This document shows positions 8,947 through 18,611 of a DNA stretch of 64,000 nucleotides, one piece after another. Below the pieces are notes generated by a model, which was not told where the DNA came from, did not search any database, and saw nothing but the letters and a program-made list of their open reading frames with translations. The position numbers and the translations under genes are program-made. The stretch is from positions 467,686 to 531,685 of the forward strand of contig JAAFIQ010000001.1 of assembly GCA_013298715.1 (NCBI GenBank), read 5' to 3'. This DNA comes from Bacteroidota bacterium. Lineage in GTDB: Bacteria; Bacteroidota; Bacteroidia; B-17B0; Aurantibacillaceae. Numbering within the stretch: position 1 is the stretch's first letter; every line of letters begins with the position of its first letter.

Positions 8947-10309
8947 TTTTCTTTTTTTGGTAATATTTATTTTCGCACTTTTCTCTTCATCTCCTCTTTC
9001 AGCTCAAACCGGAAGTAAAACTTCAAAAAAAGATTTAGAGAATAAAAAATCTAAATTAAACGATGAGATAAAAGAAATTAACACCATGATTAATGAAACT
9101 AAAGCTAACAAAAAGTCAAGCTTAGGAGCCTTGGTAAACATTAACATGAAAATTGAATTACGCCAGGAGCTAATAAATACAATAAATTCCGAAATTGCTG
9201 AACTTAACAAACAAATAAAACAGAACGAGTTTCGAAACGATAATCTTAAAGCGAGTTTAATAAAATTAAAATCAGATTACAGCAAAATGATTTTACATGC
9301 ACAACGTAATCAAGATACGTATAACAAACTTCTATTTATTTTTTCGGCAGATAATTTTAACCAAGCCTACGTTCGCCTAAAGTATATGCAGCAGTATAAT
9401 GAGTTTAGAAAAAAACAAGCCATTGAAATAGTAAATACCCAAAGCGAACTTTTAAAAAATTTAAACGAGCTACGCTCTCAAAAACATGAAAAAAATGTTT
9501 TATTAGGGAATGAACAAGACGAAAAGGAATTATTAAATTCTGAAAAAGTTGAGCACGAACAAGTGTTAACAAGCTTACAACAAAAAGAAAAAGAATTAAA
9601 ACAGGAGTTAGAAAAAAAGAAACAAGATGCCATTGCCTTACAAGTTGCTATTAAAAAATTAATTGCAGAAGAAATAAAACGCAAAGCCGAAGAGGCAGCT
9701 AAGCAAGCCATGGCAGATGCTGCAGCAAAAAAAGCAAAACTTGATGCAGAGAAAAAAGCCAAGAAAGATAAAAAAGGAAACATAAAAACTACTGAGCCTA
9801 AAGAAAATAAAGCAGAAGCAATTGTAGATGTAAAGCCAGAAAAAAAGGAAAATTTATTTATGCCAGAACTTACCGCTGAGGCAGAAGCCCTGAGTGATGA
9901 TTTTGAAAATAACAGAGGTAAACTACCTTGGCCAGTAGCTAAGGGGTTAATTTGTGAGCCTTACGGCGAACACGAGCACCCGTTAATTAAAGGCTTTATG
10001 GTGGTTAATAACGGTGTGGAGATGTGTGTAACCAAAGGAACACAAGCAAGGGCAATATTTGCAGGGGAGGTTACAGGCATTACAATAGCACCAAATGGTA
10101 GTAAATTAGTAATTGTAAGGCATGGCGAGTACTTAAGCGTTTACACCAACCTCAGCGATGTACTAGTAAAAACCGGACAAAAAATTGCGGTAAAACAAGC
10201 TATTGGCACCATCATGTTTAATGAAGATGATGCCAAGGCCAGCATGAATTTTCAAATTTGGAAAGGACAACGCACCATGGATCCAAGCGGCTGGTTGTTT
10301 AGTAGGTAA
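8927..10309 (+). CDS. EnvC-like murein hydrolase activator (degenerate M23 peptidase)
   Basis: 460 residues from the TTG at 8927 (an ATG at 8879 is possible but would overlap the previous gene by 68 bp). A signal peptide (FLFLVIFIFALFSSSPLSAQ) is followed by ~240 residues of Lys/Glu/Ala-rich coiled coil, a low-complexity linker, and a C-terminal LytM/M23 domain from about residue 345. The domain keeps the GEHEHPLIKGFMVVNNGVEM framework, but the metal-ligand HxxxD and HxH motifs are not intact (VNNGVEM, YLSVYTNL). As in E. coli EnvC, it more likely activates an amidase at the division site than cuts peptidoglycan itself. Confidence 0.85.
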   Translation: MKLKRNNFLFLVIFIFALFSSSPLSAQTGSKTSKKDLENKKSKLNDEIKEINTMINETKANKKSSLGALVNINMKIELRQELINTINSEIAELNKQIKQNEFRNDNLKASLIKLKSDYSKMILHAQRNQDTYNKLLFIFSADNFNQAYVRLKYMQQYNEFRKKQAIEIVNTQSELLKNLNELRSQKHEKNVLLGNEQDEKELLNSEKVEHEQVLTSLQQKEKELKQELEKKKQDAIALQVAIKKLIAEEIKRKAEEAAKQAMADAAAKKAKLDAEKKAKKDKKGNIKTTEPKENKAEAIVDVKPEKKENLFMPELTAEAEALSDDFENNRGKLPWPVAKGLICEPYGEHEHPLIKGFMVVNNGVEMCVTKGTQARAIFAGEVTGITIAPNGSKLVIVRHGEYLSVYTNLSDVLVKTGQKIAVKQAIGTIMFNEDDAKASMNFQIWKGQRTMDPSGWLFSR

Positions 10310-10351
10310 GAATTTTTTGAAATTAATTGAAAATTATAAAACCGACACAAA

Positions 10352-11229
10352 ATGCGACTTCGTTTATACTTAGTTTTTATAGTTGTACTTTTTTCATGCG
10401 ATGAGCCAATTGTTCAAAAAGCACCTATTGACAAACTAGCATACGAATTCTGTGCTACTTTAAAAAAAACGATAAAGAAAAATTTAAGAACTATTTTTCG
10501 TCAGACGCAATAAGTAAGGTATCGGTTGGTCAGTTTGATTATGTTTACAATAATGCTGTTGCCGCAGTAAATGATTATGAATTACCTTCCTTTGATTATT
10601 GGAAAGAATATAGAACCTTTTTTAATCATGATAGTTTGAATAGAATTATTAGAATAGGAATTCCATTTATTGCCAAAGCAACAACTTCTCAGCCTAAAGC
10701 CTACTTTATGCTTCGTTATAATCCAGAAATGAAGTTTGATGCGTTGAACCTAACGCCTCTGCCGAAGTCCAAAGACCTACCAGATCGAATGTTTCCAAAT
10801 AGAAAAGAAAAATTTGAGTTTACAGAGAAGGACTTAGTAAGTATAAGAGTTTATTTTCTTCCTGGACCAAACCCAAAGGCCGATCAATCAAAATCTATCT
10901 TGTTCAAAAACTTAGATTTCACTCCAGAGATAATATCCGATTTTAAAAATGTGATAGATATCCTAAATTCTTCAAAAATTACATCCTCGGAAAAAGGGGA
11001 GATTCAGGAGCAAAAAAACACCAATGATTTAAAAGCAATAATTTACCAATTTAAAGACGGAAATGAAACCATCAATCTTAGTGTACTTAACCCAAGTCAA
11101 TTAGAAAAATATGTTGAAGTAAATACTTTCTATATTGTAAATGCCGCTATTCACTATCAAATTTCTGATACGGACAAAATAAAAATTCAAACACAGCTTA
11201 ATAAAATTATTTCAAAATACTTGAAATGA
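10352..11229 (+). pseudogene. Lipoprotein gene split by a -1 frameshift at an A8 run
   Basis: An ATG at 10352 opens a lipoprotein signal, MRLRLYLVFIVVLFSC, and this frame stops at 10513. The frame one base back is open from 10432 to 11229 and continues the same protein (NYFSSDAISKVSVGQFDYVY and onward), well before the first ATG/TTG at 10636. The switch must lie between 10432 and 10510; an A8 run at 10462-10469 (TTAAAAAAAACG) is the obvious place. Restored, the product is a ~292-residue lipoprotein of unknown function. The cause may be a homopolymer error in the assembly, a real mutation, or -1 ribosomal slippage on A AAA AAA. Confidence 0.75.
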
Positions 11230-11328
11230 ATTTCAGTTCAGTAATGAAATGATTAATATTTCTGATTATATATTGATTTGAAAAAGCGGAATAGTAAAAC
11301 TTTTAAAGTATTCTATGAATAAAAAACC

Positions 11329-13173
11329 CTACTCCACCGTTACACTTTTTGCTAAATTTCTTGGCTGGTCAACATTGCAGCCTCGCATTACCGCAATATG
11401 GTATGACAATAACTGCCATGGCACAACTGCTACAAGTGGCACTAATAACTCATCTGTTTCAGGAATTTCTATTGCATAATCCGCAACCTTTTTCACGTCT
11501 TTATCTCCCGCAGTTACAACTGCTATTATTTTTCCTTTACGCGCCTTTACTTCTTGTATATTGCTTACTACTTTTTCGTAATTAGCGCCTTTCGTAGCTA
11601 TTACAAATACTGGCATTTCATCGTCAATTAATGCAATTGGTCCGTGTTTCATTTCAGCTGCTGGGTAACCTTCTGCGTGTATGTAGCTAATCTCTTTTAA
11701 TTTTAAGGCTCCTTCTAAAGCAACTGGGAAACTCACGCCACGCCCTAAATACAAGGCATTGGTACTATCTTTATACTGATAAGCAATTTCTTTTATTTTG
11801 TCATTTAATTTTAATACTTCTTCAATTTTTGTTGGTATTGCTTCTACTTCGTAAAGCAATTGTCTAAATCTGCTTTCTGCTAAGGTGCCACGCACTTTTG
11901 CCAATTCTAAAGCCATCAACGTAAGCACAGTAATTTGTGCTGTAAACGCTTTGGTAGAAGCAACTCCAATTTCAGGGCCAGCGTGCGTGTAGCTCCCTCC
12001 ATGTGTGGCGCGGGCTATGGTACTGCCAACCACGTTACAAATTCCCAAAACCAGCGCACCTTTCGATTTTGCTAATTCTATGGCCGCTAATGTATCTGCT
12101 GTTTCTCCACTTTGCGATATGGCAATTACAATATCATCTTCGTAAATGACAGGATTACGGTACCTAAACTCACTTGCATATTCAACTTCAACAGGTATAC
12201 GTCCCATTTCTTCAAATAAATATTCGCCAACCAAACAAGCGTGCCAACTAGTGCCACAGGCTACAAAAATAATTCGTTTTGCTTTTTCAAATTTTTTACG
12301 ATGGTCTTCAACGCCACCTAATTTAATTTCGCCAGTTGAAGCATTAAGCCTTCCGCGCATGCTATCCAAAACAGAGCGTGGTTGCTCATAAATTTCTTTT
12401 AGCATAAAGTGGTCGTAACCGCCTTTTTCAATACTTTCAAGCTCCAAGGTTAGTTCTTGAATAAATGGTGTAATTTCTTTATCTTTTAAATTACGTATTT
12501 TAAGTTGTTCGCCTCGGCGCAATGAGGCAACTTGTTCATCTTCTAAATACACTACATTTTTTGTGTACTCAATAATTGGAGAAGCATCCGAGGCAATAAA
12601 AAAATCATCTTCGCCAATACCAATTACCATTGGGCTGCCTTTTTTGGCGGCTACTAAAACATTAGGGTCGTTTTTATCTAGCACCACAATGGCATAAGCA
12701 CCAATAATCTGGTTTAATGCTGTTTGCACAGCAACGCTCAATTTACATTTTTCGTGGAGTTGAATTTCTTCAATTAAATGAACTAGAACTTCGGTATCTG
12801 TTTGAGATAAAAAATTATGCCCACGTTTAATTAAATTCTCTTTTATTGCAGCATAATTTTCAATGATTCCATTATGAATCATAACTAAATTTTTGCTTTG
12901 GGAGTAGTGCGGGTGTGAGTTTACATCGTTTGGTTCGCCATGTGTAGCCCAACGGGTGTGACCAACACCAATATTTCCAGATGTATTGTTTTCTTTTGCA
13001 AACGCAACAAGTTCAGCCACTTTACCTTTCTTTTTAAATACATTAAGGCTACCGTTCTTATCAATCATCGCCACTCCAGCACTATCGTAACCTCTGTATT
13101 CTAAACGTTGTAATCCTTTAATCAAAATTGGGTAAGCTTCTCTGTTACCAATATATCCTACTATTCCACACAT
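11329..13173 (-). CDS. glmS: Glutamine--fructose-6-phosphate aminotransferase (isomerizing)
   Basis: 614 residues, the standard GlmS length. It makes glucosamine-6-phosphate from fructose-6-phosphate and glutamine, the first step to UDP-GlcNAc for peptidoglycan and LPS. The mature N-terminus CGIVGYIGNREAYP puts Cys2 as the glutaminase nucleophile. Other glutaminase pieces are TRWATHGEPN and HNGIIENY. Two SIS sugar-isomerase domains follow (ACGTSWHACLVGEYLFEE; SQSGETADT; GRGVSFPVALEGALKLKEI), and the end DQPRNLAKSVTVE carries the conserved Lys. A single-gene unit with no glmS ribozyme upstream. Confidence 0.97.
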   Translation of the reverse strand: MCGIVGYIGNREAYPILIKGLQRLEYRGYDSAGVAMIDKNGSLNVFKKKGKVAELVAFAKENNTSGNIGVGHTRWATHGEPNDVNSHPHYSQSKNLVMIHNGIIENYAAIKENLIKRGHNFLSQTDTEVLVHLIEEIQLHEKCKLSVAVQTALNQIIGAYAIVVLDKNDPNVLVAAKKGSPMVIGIGEDDFFIASDASPIIEYTKNVVYLEDEQVASLRRGEQLKIRNLKDKEITPFIQELTLELESIEKGGYDHFMLKEIYEQPRSVLDSMRGRLNASTGEIKLGGVEDHRKKFEKAKRIIFVACGTSWHACLVGEYLFEEMGRIPVEVEYASEFRYRNPVIYEDDIVIAISQSGETADTLAAIELAKSKGALVLGICNVVGSTIARATHGGSYTHAGPEIGVASTKAFTAQITVLTLMALELAKVRGTLAESRFRQLLYEVEAIPTKIEEVLKLNDKIKEIAYQYKDSTNALYLGRGVSFPVALEGALKLKEISYIHAEGYPAAEMKHGPIALIDDEMPVFVIATKGANYEKVVSNIQEVKARKGKIIAVVTAGDKDVKKVADYAIEIPETDELLVPLVAVVPWQLLSYHIAVMRGCNVDQPRNLAKSVTVE

Positions 13174-13451
13174 AAGTATAGTTTTTTTTAACGATTAAAT
13201 ATACATTTTTTTGAGATATATTAGGCTTAAAATTGCATTTATTGCCAACTTTGGGCGAAATAGGAGCGCCTTGTTGTCTGTTAGGTTCACTCAAAATGTT
13301 GGCTGAGTTACTAACAGTTCACTTAAAAAACGCAAACATACTAATTAACAAGAGATTTGAGACTTAAATCCCTTCTTATATTCAAATATTTTTGAACTCT
13401 TTTGAGAAAATCTATGCTAAAAAAATTAGAGTTTTTTTGTTTTTTGGCTTG

Positions 13452-13517
13452 ATAAAAATTAACCAACTCACCGTTAGCCCTGCTTGCTGCGGGCAGGTAG
13501 ATTCAGTTAATTTTTAT
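13452..13517. repeat. Inverted repeat with 12-bp perfect arms and GC-rich core
   Basis: The arms ATAAAAATTAAC (13452-13463) and GTTAATTTTTAT (13506-13517) are exact reverse complements. They enclose a GC-rich core containing CCTGC/GCAGG half-sites (CCCTGCTTGCTGCGGGCAGG). The core's GC content stands out from the AT-rich surroundings. It could be a small dispersed repeat or a structured RNA end; a search for other copies in the genome would decide. Confidence 0.55.
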
Positions 13518-13572
13518 AAATTTTAGATATGATAAACGTAAAAAATCATAACTGTCATTACTGAAAGAAATT

Positions 13573-13606
13573 AAAAAAGCGAACTCTTTTAAAGTCCGCT
13601 TTTTAA
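13573..13606 (-). terminator. Intrinsic terminator after the glycine-rich T9SS gene
   Basis: On the minus strand, AAAAAGCGGACT pairs with an AGTTCGCTTTTTT arm around a TTAAAAG loop. The T tract lies just after the stem, about 20-50 bp past the stop codon of the gene ending at 13625. The poly-A before the stem would allow it to act in both directions. Confidence 0.75.
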
Positions 13607-13624
13607 TTTAATAAAACCTAAGGT

Positions 13625-16282
13625 TTAATTTTTTACTAAACGGAAAGTTGCTCCTGTTTCGTTACTACCTTTAACCTTTAAAATATAAATACCGTTAGCC
13701 TGTTCAGTTAAGTTAATAATTTCAGTTTCATTACTTACTTTTTTGTATAAAATTAATTGTCCTAAAGCATTAATCACGGTTACATTAATTAAAGAACCAC
13801 TTGTGTTTTTAATAGTGAACAAACCATTACTTGGATTAGGGAATACCAAAACATTAGTACTTGCAATTGAAGAAAAATTATTGATACCGGTGCACGGCGA
13901 AACAGATTGCGTAATAGTAGCAACATTGCTACAGCCATTTGCGTTAGTTCCATTCACTGTATAAGTTGTAGTTATTGTAGGAGAAACCGCAATTGCTGCT
14001 GTGTTTGCGTTTGTATTCCAAGTATATGAGTTAGCGCCACCTGCAGTAATGCTTGCTGTTGTTCCTACGCACAATATACTCGTATTTGAAATTGCAGTGA
14101 TAGTAGGTAAAGCATTTACTGTAACAGAGCTAATTGCGTTTCCAACACAACCATTTGCGCCTGTGCCAGCTACAGAATAATTACTTGTACTGCTCGGTGT
14201 AACAACCGAAGACCCCCCACTAATGGTATAAGTAATTGCGCCACTCGGACTAATTGTAAATGAATTTCCACTGCAAATTGCGCCAGAGTTAACATTTAAA
14301 GTTGGTGAAGCATTTACAGTTACGGAGCTAATCGCGGTGTTTGAACTTACACAGCCTTGAGCGCTTGTTCCAACAACGTTATAAGTTGAATTGGTTGTTG
14401 GTGATACAACTGAGCTGCCACCACTAATTGTATAAGTACTTGCGCCGCTAGGAACAATTGTAAAACTATTACCGCTACAAACCGCCCCGCTATTTACACT
14501 TACTGTTGGCAAAGCATTTACGGTAATCGAACTTATTGCCGTGTTTGAACTTACACAACCTTGGGCACTGGTACCAGTAATATTATAACTTGTGTTTATA
14601 GTTGGTGTAACAACCGAAGAACCACCACTTATCGTATAAGAGTTTGCGCCACTTGGACTAATGGTAAATGAACTACCACTACAAATTGCTCCAGAGTTAA
14701 CACTTACTGTAGGTAAGGCATTTACCGTAACCGAACTTACCGCCGTGTTTGAACTTACACAGCCTTGAGCGCTTGTGCCAACAACGTTATAATTGGCATT
14801 AGTTGTTGGACTAACAATCGCAGAGCCGCCGCTAATAGTATAGGTATTTGCTCCGCTTGGTAAAATTGTAAATGAACTTCCAGAGCATATTGCACCGCTA
14901 TTTGCAGTAATAGTTGGTGTGGCATTTACGGTTACGTTGCTCGTTGCAGTGTTTAAACTAATACAGCCAGCGGCGTTTGTACCCCTTACAGTGTAACTAT
15001 TATTTGATAATGGACTTACGACATTAGATCCTCCTTGTATGGTATAGGTATTGGCACCGCTTGGTAAAATTGTAAATGAACTTCCAGCACATATAGAGCC
15101 ACTGTTTACGGTAATTGTAGGTGAAGGACTTGCGTTTATCGTAAAGGTGTTTAAAACTGTACACCCACCCGAAGCACTAATTTGAACTGAATAACTGCCT
15201 GCACTCAAACCACTTACAAGAGCTAAAGTTGATGATATGGGAGACCAACTATAAGTGAATGGGCCTGTGCCACTAATAATGCTGGCCGTTGCAATACCCG
15301 TAGAAAAACCAGAACAAGTTGCTGTTGTTATAATTGCTGCGTTTAGTATTACAGGTGCAACTGTTCCTCCTACCGCAGGTGAGATAGTCCCTGTGCCTAA
15401 TAAAGTTCCGTTATAATCTAAACGAATACGCCCGGCACTACCAACTGCTCCTGTTCCAAAATAAGGTGTTCCTGGCACTGCTGATGCCCCGCCAAGTCCG
15501 CCTAAGGCACTAATGCTTCCGTTATTAGTAATAGAATTCGCACCTAACCATATAGTTCCTCCAGAACCACCACCGCCACCGCCGCAGTTACCATTACCGT
15601 CAGATCCCCCATTCCCTCCTCTTGATTGCACAGCGCCGCCGGAACCAATAATTATAGAGGCTGCGGAATTAATCACAATTACACCGCCACCAGCACCGCC
15701 GCCACCAGCACCACAATTATACCCGCCAGAGCCTCCACCACCGCCAGAACCACCGTCCAAATTAGTAACGAGCGAATTACCATAAATTGGTCCGCCAAAA
15801 CCGCCAGAGGAATTACCGCTTGAAGCTCCGGCAATTTCATAACCCGCACCTCCTCCGCCAGACCAACCGTTACCTTGATTATTTACTGACCCTAAACCAC
15901 TTCCAACCCCAGCAATTATTGGTCCTAAGCTCGAACTATAAGAACCATTACCCCCATTTCCTCCTCCTGCCACACCTATACCACCTATACCCCCTGAAGC
16001 AAAAGTAACACCATTTGTGCCATTCCCTCCATTAGCTGAAAGCGTTCCGTTAATTGTTACAGCGCCAGTTGTTAATACTTTTAAAGGCACGGTTCCGGTT
16101 ATAGTAACTAGCACACCCGGATCAATATTAAAGGTGGTAAAATTGTAAGTCCCACCCGCTAGCGTAGTGTTTGTTGTGGCGGAGTAAGCACCATTAGAAC
16201 CGTTGCCCGTGTTATAACAGGTCTGACTTTTTAAAGAGCTTATAGCCAATAATCCAGCTAAAATTAGTTTTAATTTTTTCAT
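13625..16282 (-). CDS. Glycine-rich, repeat-containing surface protein with T9SS type A sorting domain
   Basis: 885 residues from the ATG at 16282, which gives a clean signal peptide (KLILAGLLAISSLKSQ). Residues ~75-300 are extremely Gly-rich (runs such as GGSGGGGGSGGYNCGAGGGG), like a beta-helix or adhesin-type segment. A ~70-residue domain follows, then six tandem ~68-residue repeats (pattern VNSGAICSGSSFTI..PSGANTYTISGGSSVVSP). The C-terminus has VLVFPNPSNGLFTIKNTSG and ANGIYILKVKG, the T9SS type A sorting domain. It is predicted to be exported and attached to the cell surface; the role may be adhesion or matrix. The enclosed repeats suggest length variation. Confidence 0.88.
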   Translation of the reverse strand: MKKLKLILAGLLAISSLKSQTCYNTGNGSNGAYSATTNTTLAGGTYNFTTFNIDPGVLVTITGTVPLKVLTTGAVTINGTLSANGGNGTNGVTFASGGIGGIGVAGGGNGGNGSYSSSLGPIIAGVGSGLGSVNNQGNGWSGGGGAGYEIAGASSGNSSGGFGGPIYGNSLVTNLDGGSGGGGGSGGYNCGAGGGGAGGGVIVINSAASIIIGSGGAVQSRGGNGGSDGNGNCGGGGGGSGGTIWLGANSITNNGSISALGGLGGASAVPGTPYFGTGAVGSAGRIRLDYNGTLLGTGTISPAVGGTVAPVILNAAIITTATCSGFSTGIATASIISGTGPFTYSWSPISSTLALVSGLSAGSYSVQISASGGCTVLNTFTINASPSPTITVNSGSICAGSSFTILPSGANTYTIQGGSNVVSPLSNNSYTVRGTNAAGCISLNTATSNVTVNATPTITANSGAICSGSSFTILPSGANTYTISGGSAIVSPTTNANYNVVGTSAQGCVSSNTAVSSVTVNALPTVSVNSGAICSGSSFTISPSGANSYTISGGSSVVTPTINTSYNITGTSAQGCVSSNTAISSITVNALPTVSVNSGAVCSGNSFTIVPSGASTYTISGGSSVVSPTTNSTYNVVGTSAQGCVSSNTAISSVTVNASPTLNVNSGAICSGNSFTISPSGAITYTISGGSSVVTPSSTSNYSVAGTGANGCVGNAISSVTVNALPTITAISNTSILCVGTTASITAGGANSYTWNTNANTAAIAVSPTITTTYTVNGTNANGCSNVATITQSVSPCTGINNFSSIASTNVLVFPNPSNGLFTIKNTSGSLINVTVINALGQLILYKKVSNETEIINLTEQANGIYILKVKGSNETGATFRLVKN
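13895..15122 (-). repeat. Six tandem ~204-bp repeats inside the T9SS surface protein gene
   Basis: Protein unit of about 68 residues: VNSGAICSGSSFTI, then SGANTYTISGGSSVV, then GTSAQGCVSSNTAISSVTVNALP. Copies 1-5 are close to each other at the DNA level. Copy 6 is different: it has the NSYTWNTNANTAAIAVSP form found in the M43 protease gene at 24.9-26.5 kb, so the two genes share a module family. Confidence 0.8.
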
Positions 16283-16672
16283 GTGATCTTTATTCAAATA
16301 TATAAATTAAAAACCTCACTTAAATTAAATGTGATGAAAGTGCCAAACTTTGAGGCTGAATGAAATAATTATAAAAAAATCTTCGACGAGTGCTAAAGGG
16401 CTTTGCTGTGAGCTTAGCTAAATTCTATCAAGATTTTAAGACGTTACGTAAAAACATAATTATCAAAAAACCAAACCCCGCAAAGCTTATAGCAATGCGG
16501 GGTCAACCAAATCTCAATCAACCAAATTGAGCATTATTTTTTGTTTTCTTTAAATTTTAACCATCTCAAAAACTAAAAACAAAGCAAAACAATTCTAAAA
16601 CCAAGTTACCTTTTAGCCCAAATTGACTAAAAAGCACTTAGTAAAAAACTCAAATAAGTTATTTGTTTGGAT
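16283..16672. other. Intergenic region of 390 bp between the T9SS gene and recA
   Basis: No credible ORF. It should contain the promoter of the T9SS gene (just above 16282) and holds the likely recA terminator at 16475-16503. Apart from these I see only AT-rich sequence. Confidence 0.55.
16475..16503 (-). terminator. Likely recA terminator
   Basis: The minus strand reads ACCCCGCA - loop - TGCGGGGT, an 8-bp perfect GC-rich stem, followed by TTGGTTTTTTG. It lies 170 bp past the recA stop, with no gene between. Confidence 0.55.
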
Positions 16673-17740
16673 TTATTCTGCTGGTGCTGCTTCTTCAGCT
16701 AACACTTGCTTAATTTTTGCTTCTATTTCTTCGGCTAAATCTACGTTTTCTAAAAACAATGATTTCACTGCGTCACGACCTTGTCCTAATTTCGTTTCAT
16801 CGTAACTAAACCAAGAACCCGCTTTTTTAATAATTCCTTTTTCTACACCAATATCAATTATTTCACCAACCTTACTAATTCCTTCACCAAAAATTATATC
16901 AAACTCTGCTTGGCGGAAAGGAGGAGCTACTTTGTTTTTAATTACTTTAACACGCGCACGGTTACCACTCACCACATCGCCTTCTTTTAATTGGCTTACC
17001 CTTCTAATGTCTAACCTAACAGAAGCATAAAATTTTAAGGCGTTACCACCCGTTGTTGTTTCGGGATTACCAAACATAATACCAATTTTTTCGCGTAATT
17101 GGTTAATAAAAATACAGCAGCAACCTGTTTTACTAATGGTACCAGTAAGTTTACGCAAAGCTTGGCTCATTAAGCGTGCTTGAAGGCCCATGCGGCTGTC
17201 TCCCATTTCACCTTCAATTTCGGCTTTTGGGGTTAAGGCAGCCACAGAGTCAATTACCACTAAATCTACAGCACCACTGCGTATTAAATTGTCTGCAATT
17301 TCTAAAGCCTGCTCACCATTGTCTGGTTGTGATATTAACAAACTCTCCGTATCGACACCTAATTTCTCTGCATAAAATCTATCAAAGGCATGCTCAGCAT
17401 CTATAATGGCAGCAATACCCCCTGTTTTTTGTACGTTGGCAATCGCATGTATAGCTAAGGTAGTTTTACCAGAACTCTCTGGTCCGTAAATTTCTACAAT
17501 ACGCCCTTTTGGTAAACCGCCAATTCCTAAAGCAATATCTAAACCTAGAGAGCCTGTGCTAATGGCTTCCATTTGCTCCACTTTGCTATCGCCAAGTTTC
17601 ATAATGGTGCCTTTGCCGTAAGTTTTTTCTAACTTATCTAAAGTAAGTTGCAATGCTTTTAATTTTTCTGAGTTAACCGATTTTTTTCCTGAAGTGTTTT
17701 CGATTTCATCTAATACATCTTCTGCTGTTTTTCTTGCCAT
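16673..17740 (-). CDS. recA: Recombinase RecA
   Basis: 355 residues, normal for RecA. It forms ATP-dependent filaments on single-stranded DNA, catalyses strand exchange and triggers LexA-type autocleavage. Walker A is GPESSGKT at 86-93; Walker B is [10 protein letters not shown]; the DNA-binding loop regions are [24 protein letters not shown] and [26 protein letters not shown]. The C-terminal tail is short and acidic ([19 protein letters not shown]), as usual. It has its own upstream region with a TAnnTTTG element; no SOS box of a known type was recognised. Confidence 0.98.
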   Translation of the reverse strand: MARKTAEDVLDEIENTSGKKSVNSEKLKALQLTLDKLEKTYGKGTIMKLGDSKVEQMEAISTGSLGLDIALGIGGLPKGRIVEIYGPESSGKTTLAIHAIANVQKTGGIAAIIDAEHAFDRFYAEKLGVDTESLLISQPDNGEQALEIADNLIRSGAVDLVVIDSVAALTPKAEIEGEMGDSRMGLQARLMSQALRKLTGTISKTGCCCIFINQLREKIGIMFGNPETTTGGNALKFYASVRLDIRRVSQLKEGDVVSGNRARVKVIKNKVAPPFRQAEFDIIFGEGISKVGEIIDIGVEKGIIKKAGSWFSYDETKLGQGRDAVKSLFLENVDLAEEIEAKIKQVLAEEAAPAE

Positions 17741-17836
17741 ATATATTTATTTTTATTTATTACTTGTTTTAATAAAGCTAAAAGAGTTATTAATTACTTA
17801 TTTGATTATTTATTAACTATCTCTGTAACTTCTTCA

Positions 17837-17844
17837 CAAAGGTA
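17837..17844 (-). promoter_or_regulatory. Putative -7 element of the recA promoter
   Basis: On the minus strand the sequence is TACCTTTG, fitting TAnnTTTG, about 97 bp before the recA ATG. A TTG lies upstream at 17859-17861, but with only 14 bp spacing, shorter than the usual ~19. The match may be fortuitous. Confidence 0.35.
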
Positions 17845-17996
17845 ACGGTAAAAAAAAGCAATGTGTTGCTATACTTTGTAGTAATATTAAAAATTGTAGT
17901 AAAATCAGGGGTTCTACAGAGGATAAATTCTGAAACAAAGACAAATAATCAAAATTTTCTTTTGAAGAAAAGAGAATAAATTTAGAAAACGCACAT

Positions 17997-18227
17997 TTAC
18001 TTCACCGTAGGCGTAGCAACCGCAGTTGGTTGTGCAACGGGTTGAGGCGCAGCAGGCTCGTTAATTATTTGCAAGGGTTCGGCCATGCGTGCTTTAATAG
18101 TTGCAGTCATCGAATCTTGAATAATTTTGTTACGGGCATCGCTTTTAACACGGTCTTCTGCTGCTGGCCCGCAAGCAATTACTAATAAAAATGTAGATAA
18201 AACTAAACTGTATTTTAAGATTTTCAT
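17997..18227 (-). CDS. Small lipoprotein of unknown function
   Basis: 76 residues. Signal peptide with lipobox LLVIAC, then GPAAEDRVKSDARNKIIQDSM and a Pro/Ala/Thr-rich tail (PAAPQPVAQPTAVATPTV). The start of the mature protein (CGPAAE...K.DA..I.DS) matches that of the next gene (CGPSAEEKAKIEADAKRIADS), so the two are sister genes. The short charged helix and low-complexity tail suggest an envelope-tethered filler or spacer protein; nothing more can be said. Confidence 0.65.
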   Translation of the reverse strand: MKILKYSLVLSTFLLVIACGPAAEDRVKSDARNKIIQDSMTATIKARMAEPLQIINEPAAPQPVAQPTAVATPTVK

Positions 18228-18305
18228 GGAACTAATTTACGATTATTTTTTTCTACTATAAAACTTTCCTTTAAAGCTAAATTTAGTTTAAAGAAAGCCT
18301 GAAAC

Positions 18306-18335
18306 AGAAAAGCCCCAAACACAAGGTTTGAGGCT
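18306..18335 (-). terminator. Intrinsic terminator after the second small lipoprotein gene
   Basis: Minus strand: AGCCTCAAAC - CTTGT - GTTTGGGGCT followed by TTTC. A 10-bp stem with one mismatch and a short T run, 25-55 bp past the stop of the gene ending at 18360. Confidence 0.65.
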
Positions 18336-18359
18336 AATCAGCTAACTAAACACAAATTC

Positions 18360-18611
18360 TTAGTGCTTTACTTCAGCAGTTGCAGTAGCAGCAGCGTCAG
18401 TTGCAGTAGCAGCAGCGTCAGTTGCAGTTGCAACAGCAGCATCAGTAGCAGTTGATACAGCTGCGTTCATCGACTCAGTTAAAGCGTTAGCAATAGAATC
18501 AGCGATACGTTTTGCATCAGCCTCGATTTTAGCTTTTTCTTCAGCTGAAGGACCACAAGAAACCATAGTAGCAACTAAAGCTACAGCAATGATTGAGAAT
18601 ACTTTTTTCAT
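18360..18611 (-). CDS. Small Ala/Thr-repeat lipoprotein, sister of the adjacent gene
   Basis: 83 residues. Lipobox MVSC after a clear signal peptide, then CGPSAEEKAKIEADAKRIADSIANALTESM (a charged helix), then repeats of ATATDAA. The mature N-terminus is shared with the small lipoprotein 130 bp downstream. The tail is encoded by near-identical 21-bp DNA repeats, so copy number may vary between strains. Function unknown. Confidence 0.7.
   Translation of the reverse strand: MKKVFSIIAVALVATMVSCGPSAEEKAKIEADAKRIADSIANALTESMNAAVSTATDAAVATATDAAATATDAAATATAEVKH
18379..18444. repeat. Tandem 21-bp repeats encoding an ATDAA tail
   Basis: Two exact 21-bp copies (GTTGCAGTAGCAGCAGCGTC plus A) at 18379-18399 and 18400-18420 are followed by a diverged 24-bp copy to 18444. 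All lie within the small lipoprotein gene and keep the frame. Confidence 0.8.

Larger units (their letters stand above)
13174..13624. other. Intergenic region of 451 bp with a hairpin and a terminator
   Basis: No ORF with coding character is visible. It contains a 66-bp inverted repeat (13452-13517) and the terminator of the large T9SS gene (13573-13606), and should also hold the glmS promoter near 13180-13260. The rest shows no further structure that I can support. Confidence 0.6.

Noticed and set aside
13174..13260. glmS ribozyme upstream of glmS
   Set aside because: No matching conserved core, and the ribozyme is typical of Firmicutes.
15513..15785. Pro-rich plus-strand ORF opposite the glycine-rich region
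   Set aside because: Antisense of GGN codons gives Pro runs; it is a shadow of the T9SS gene.
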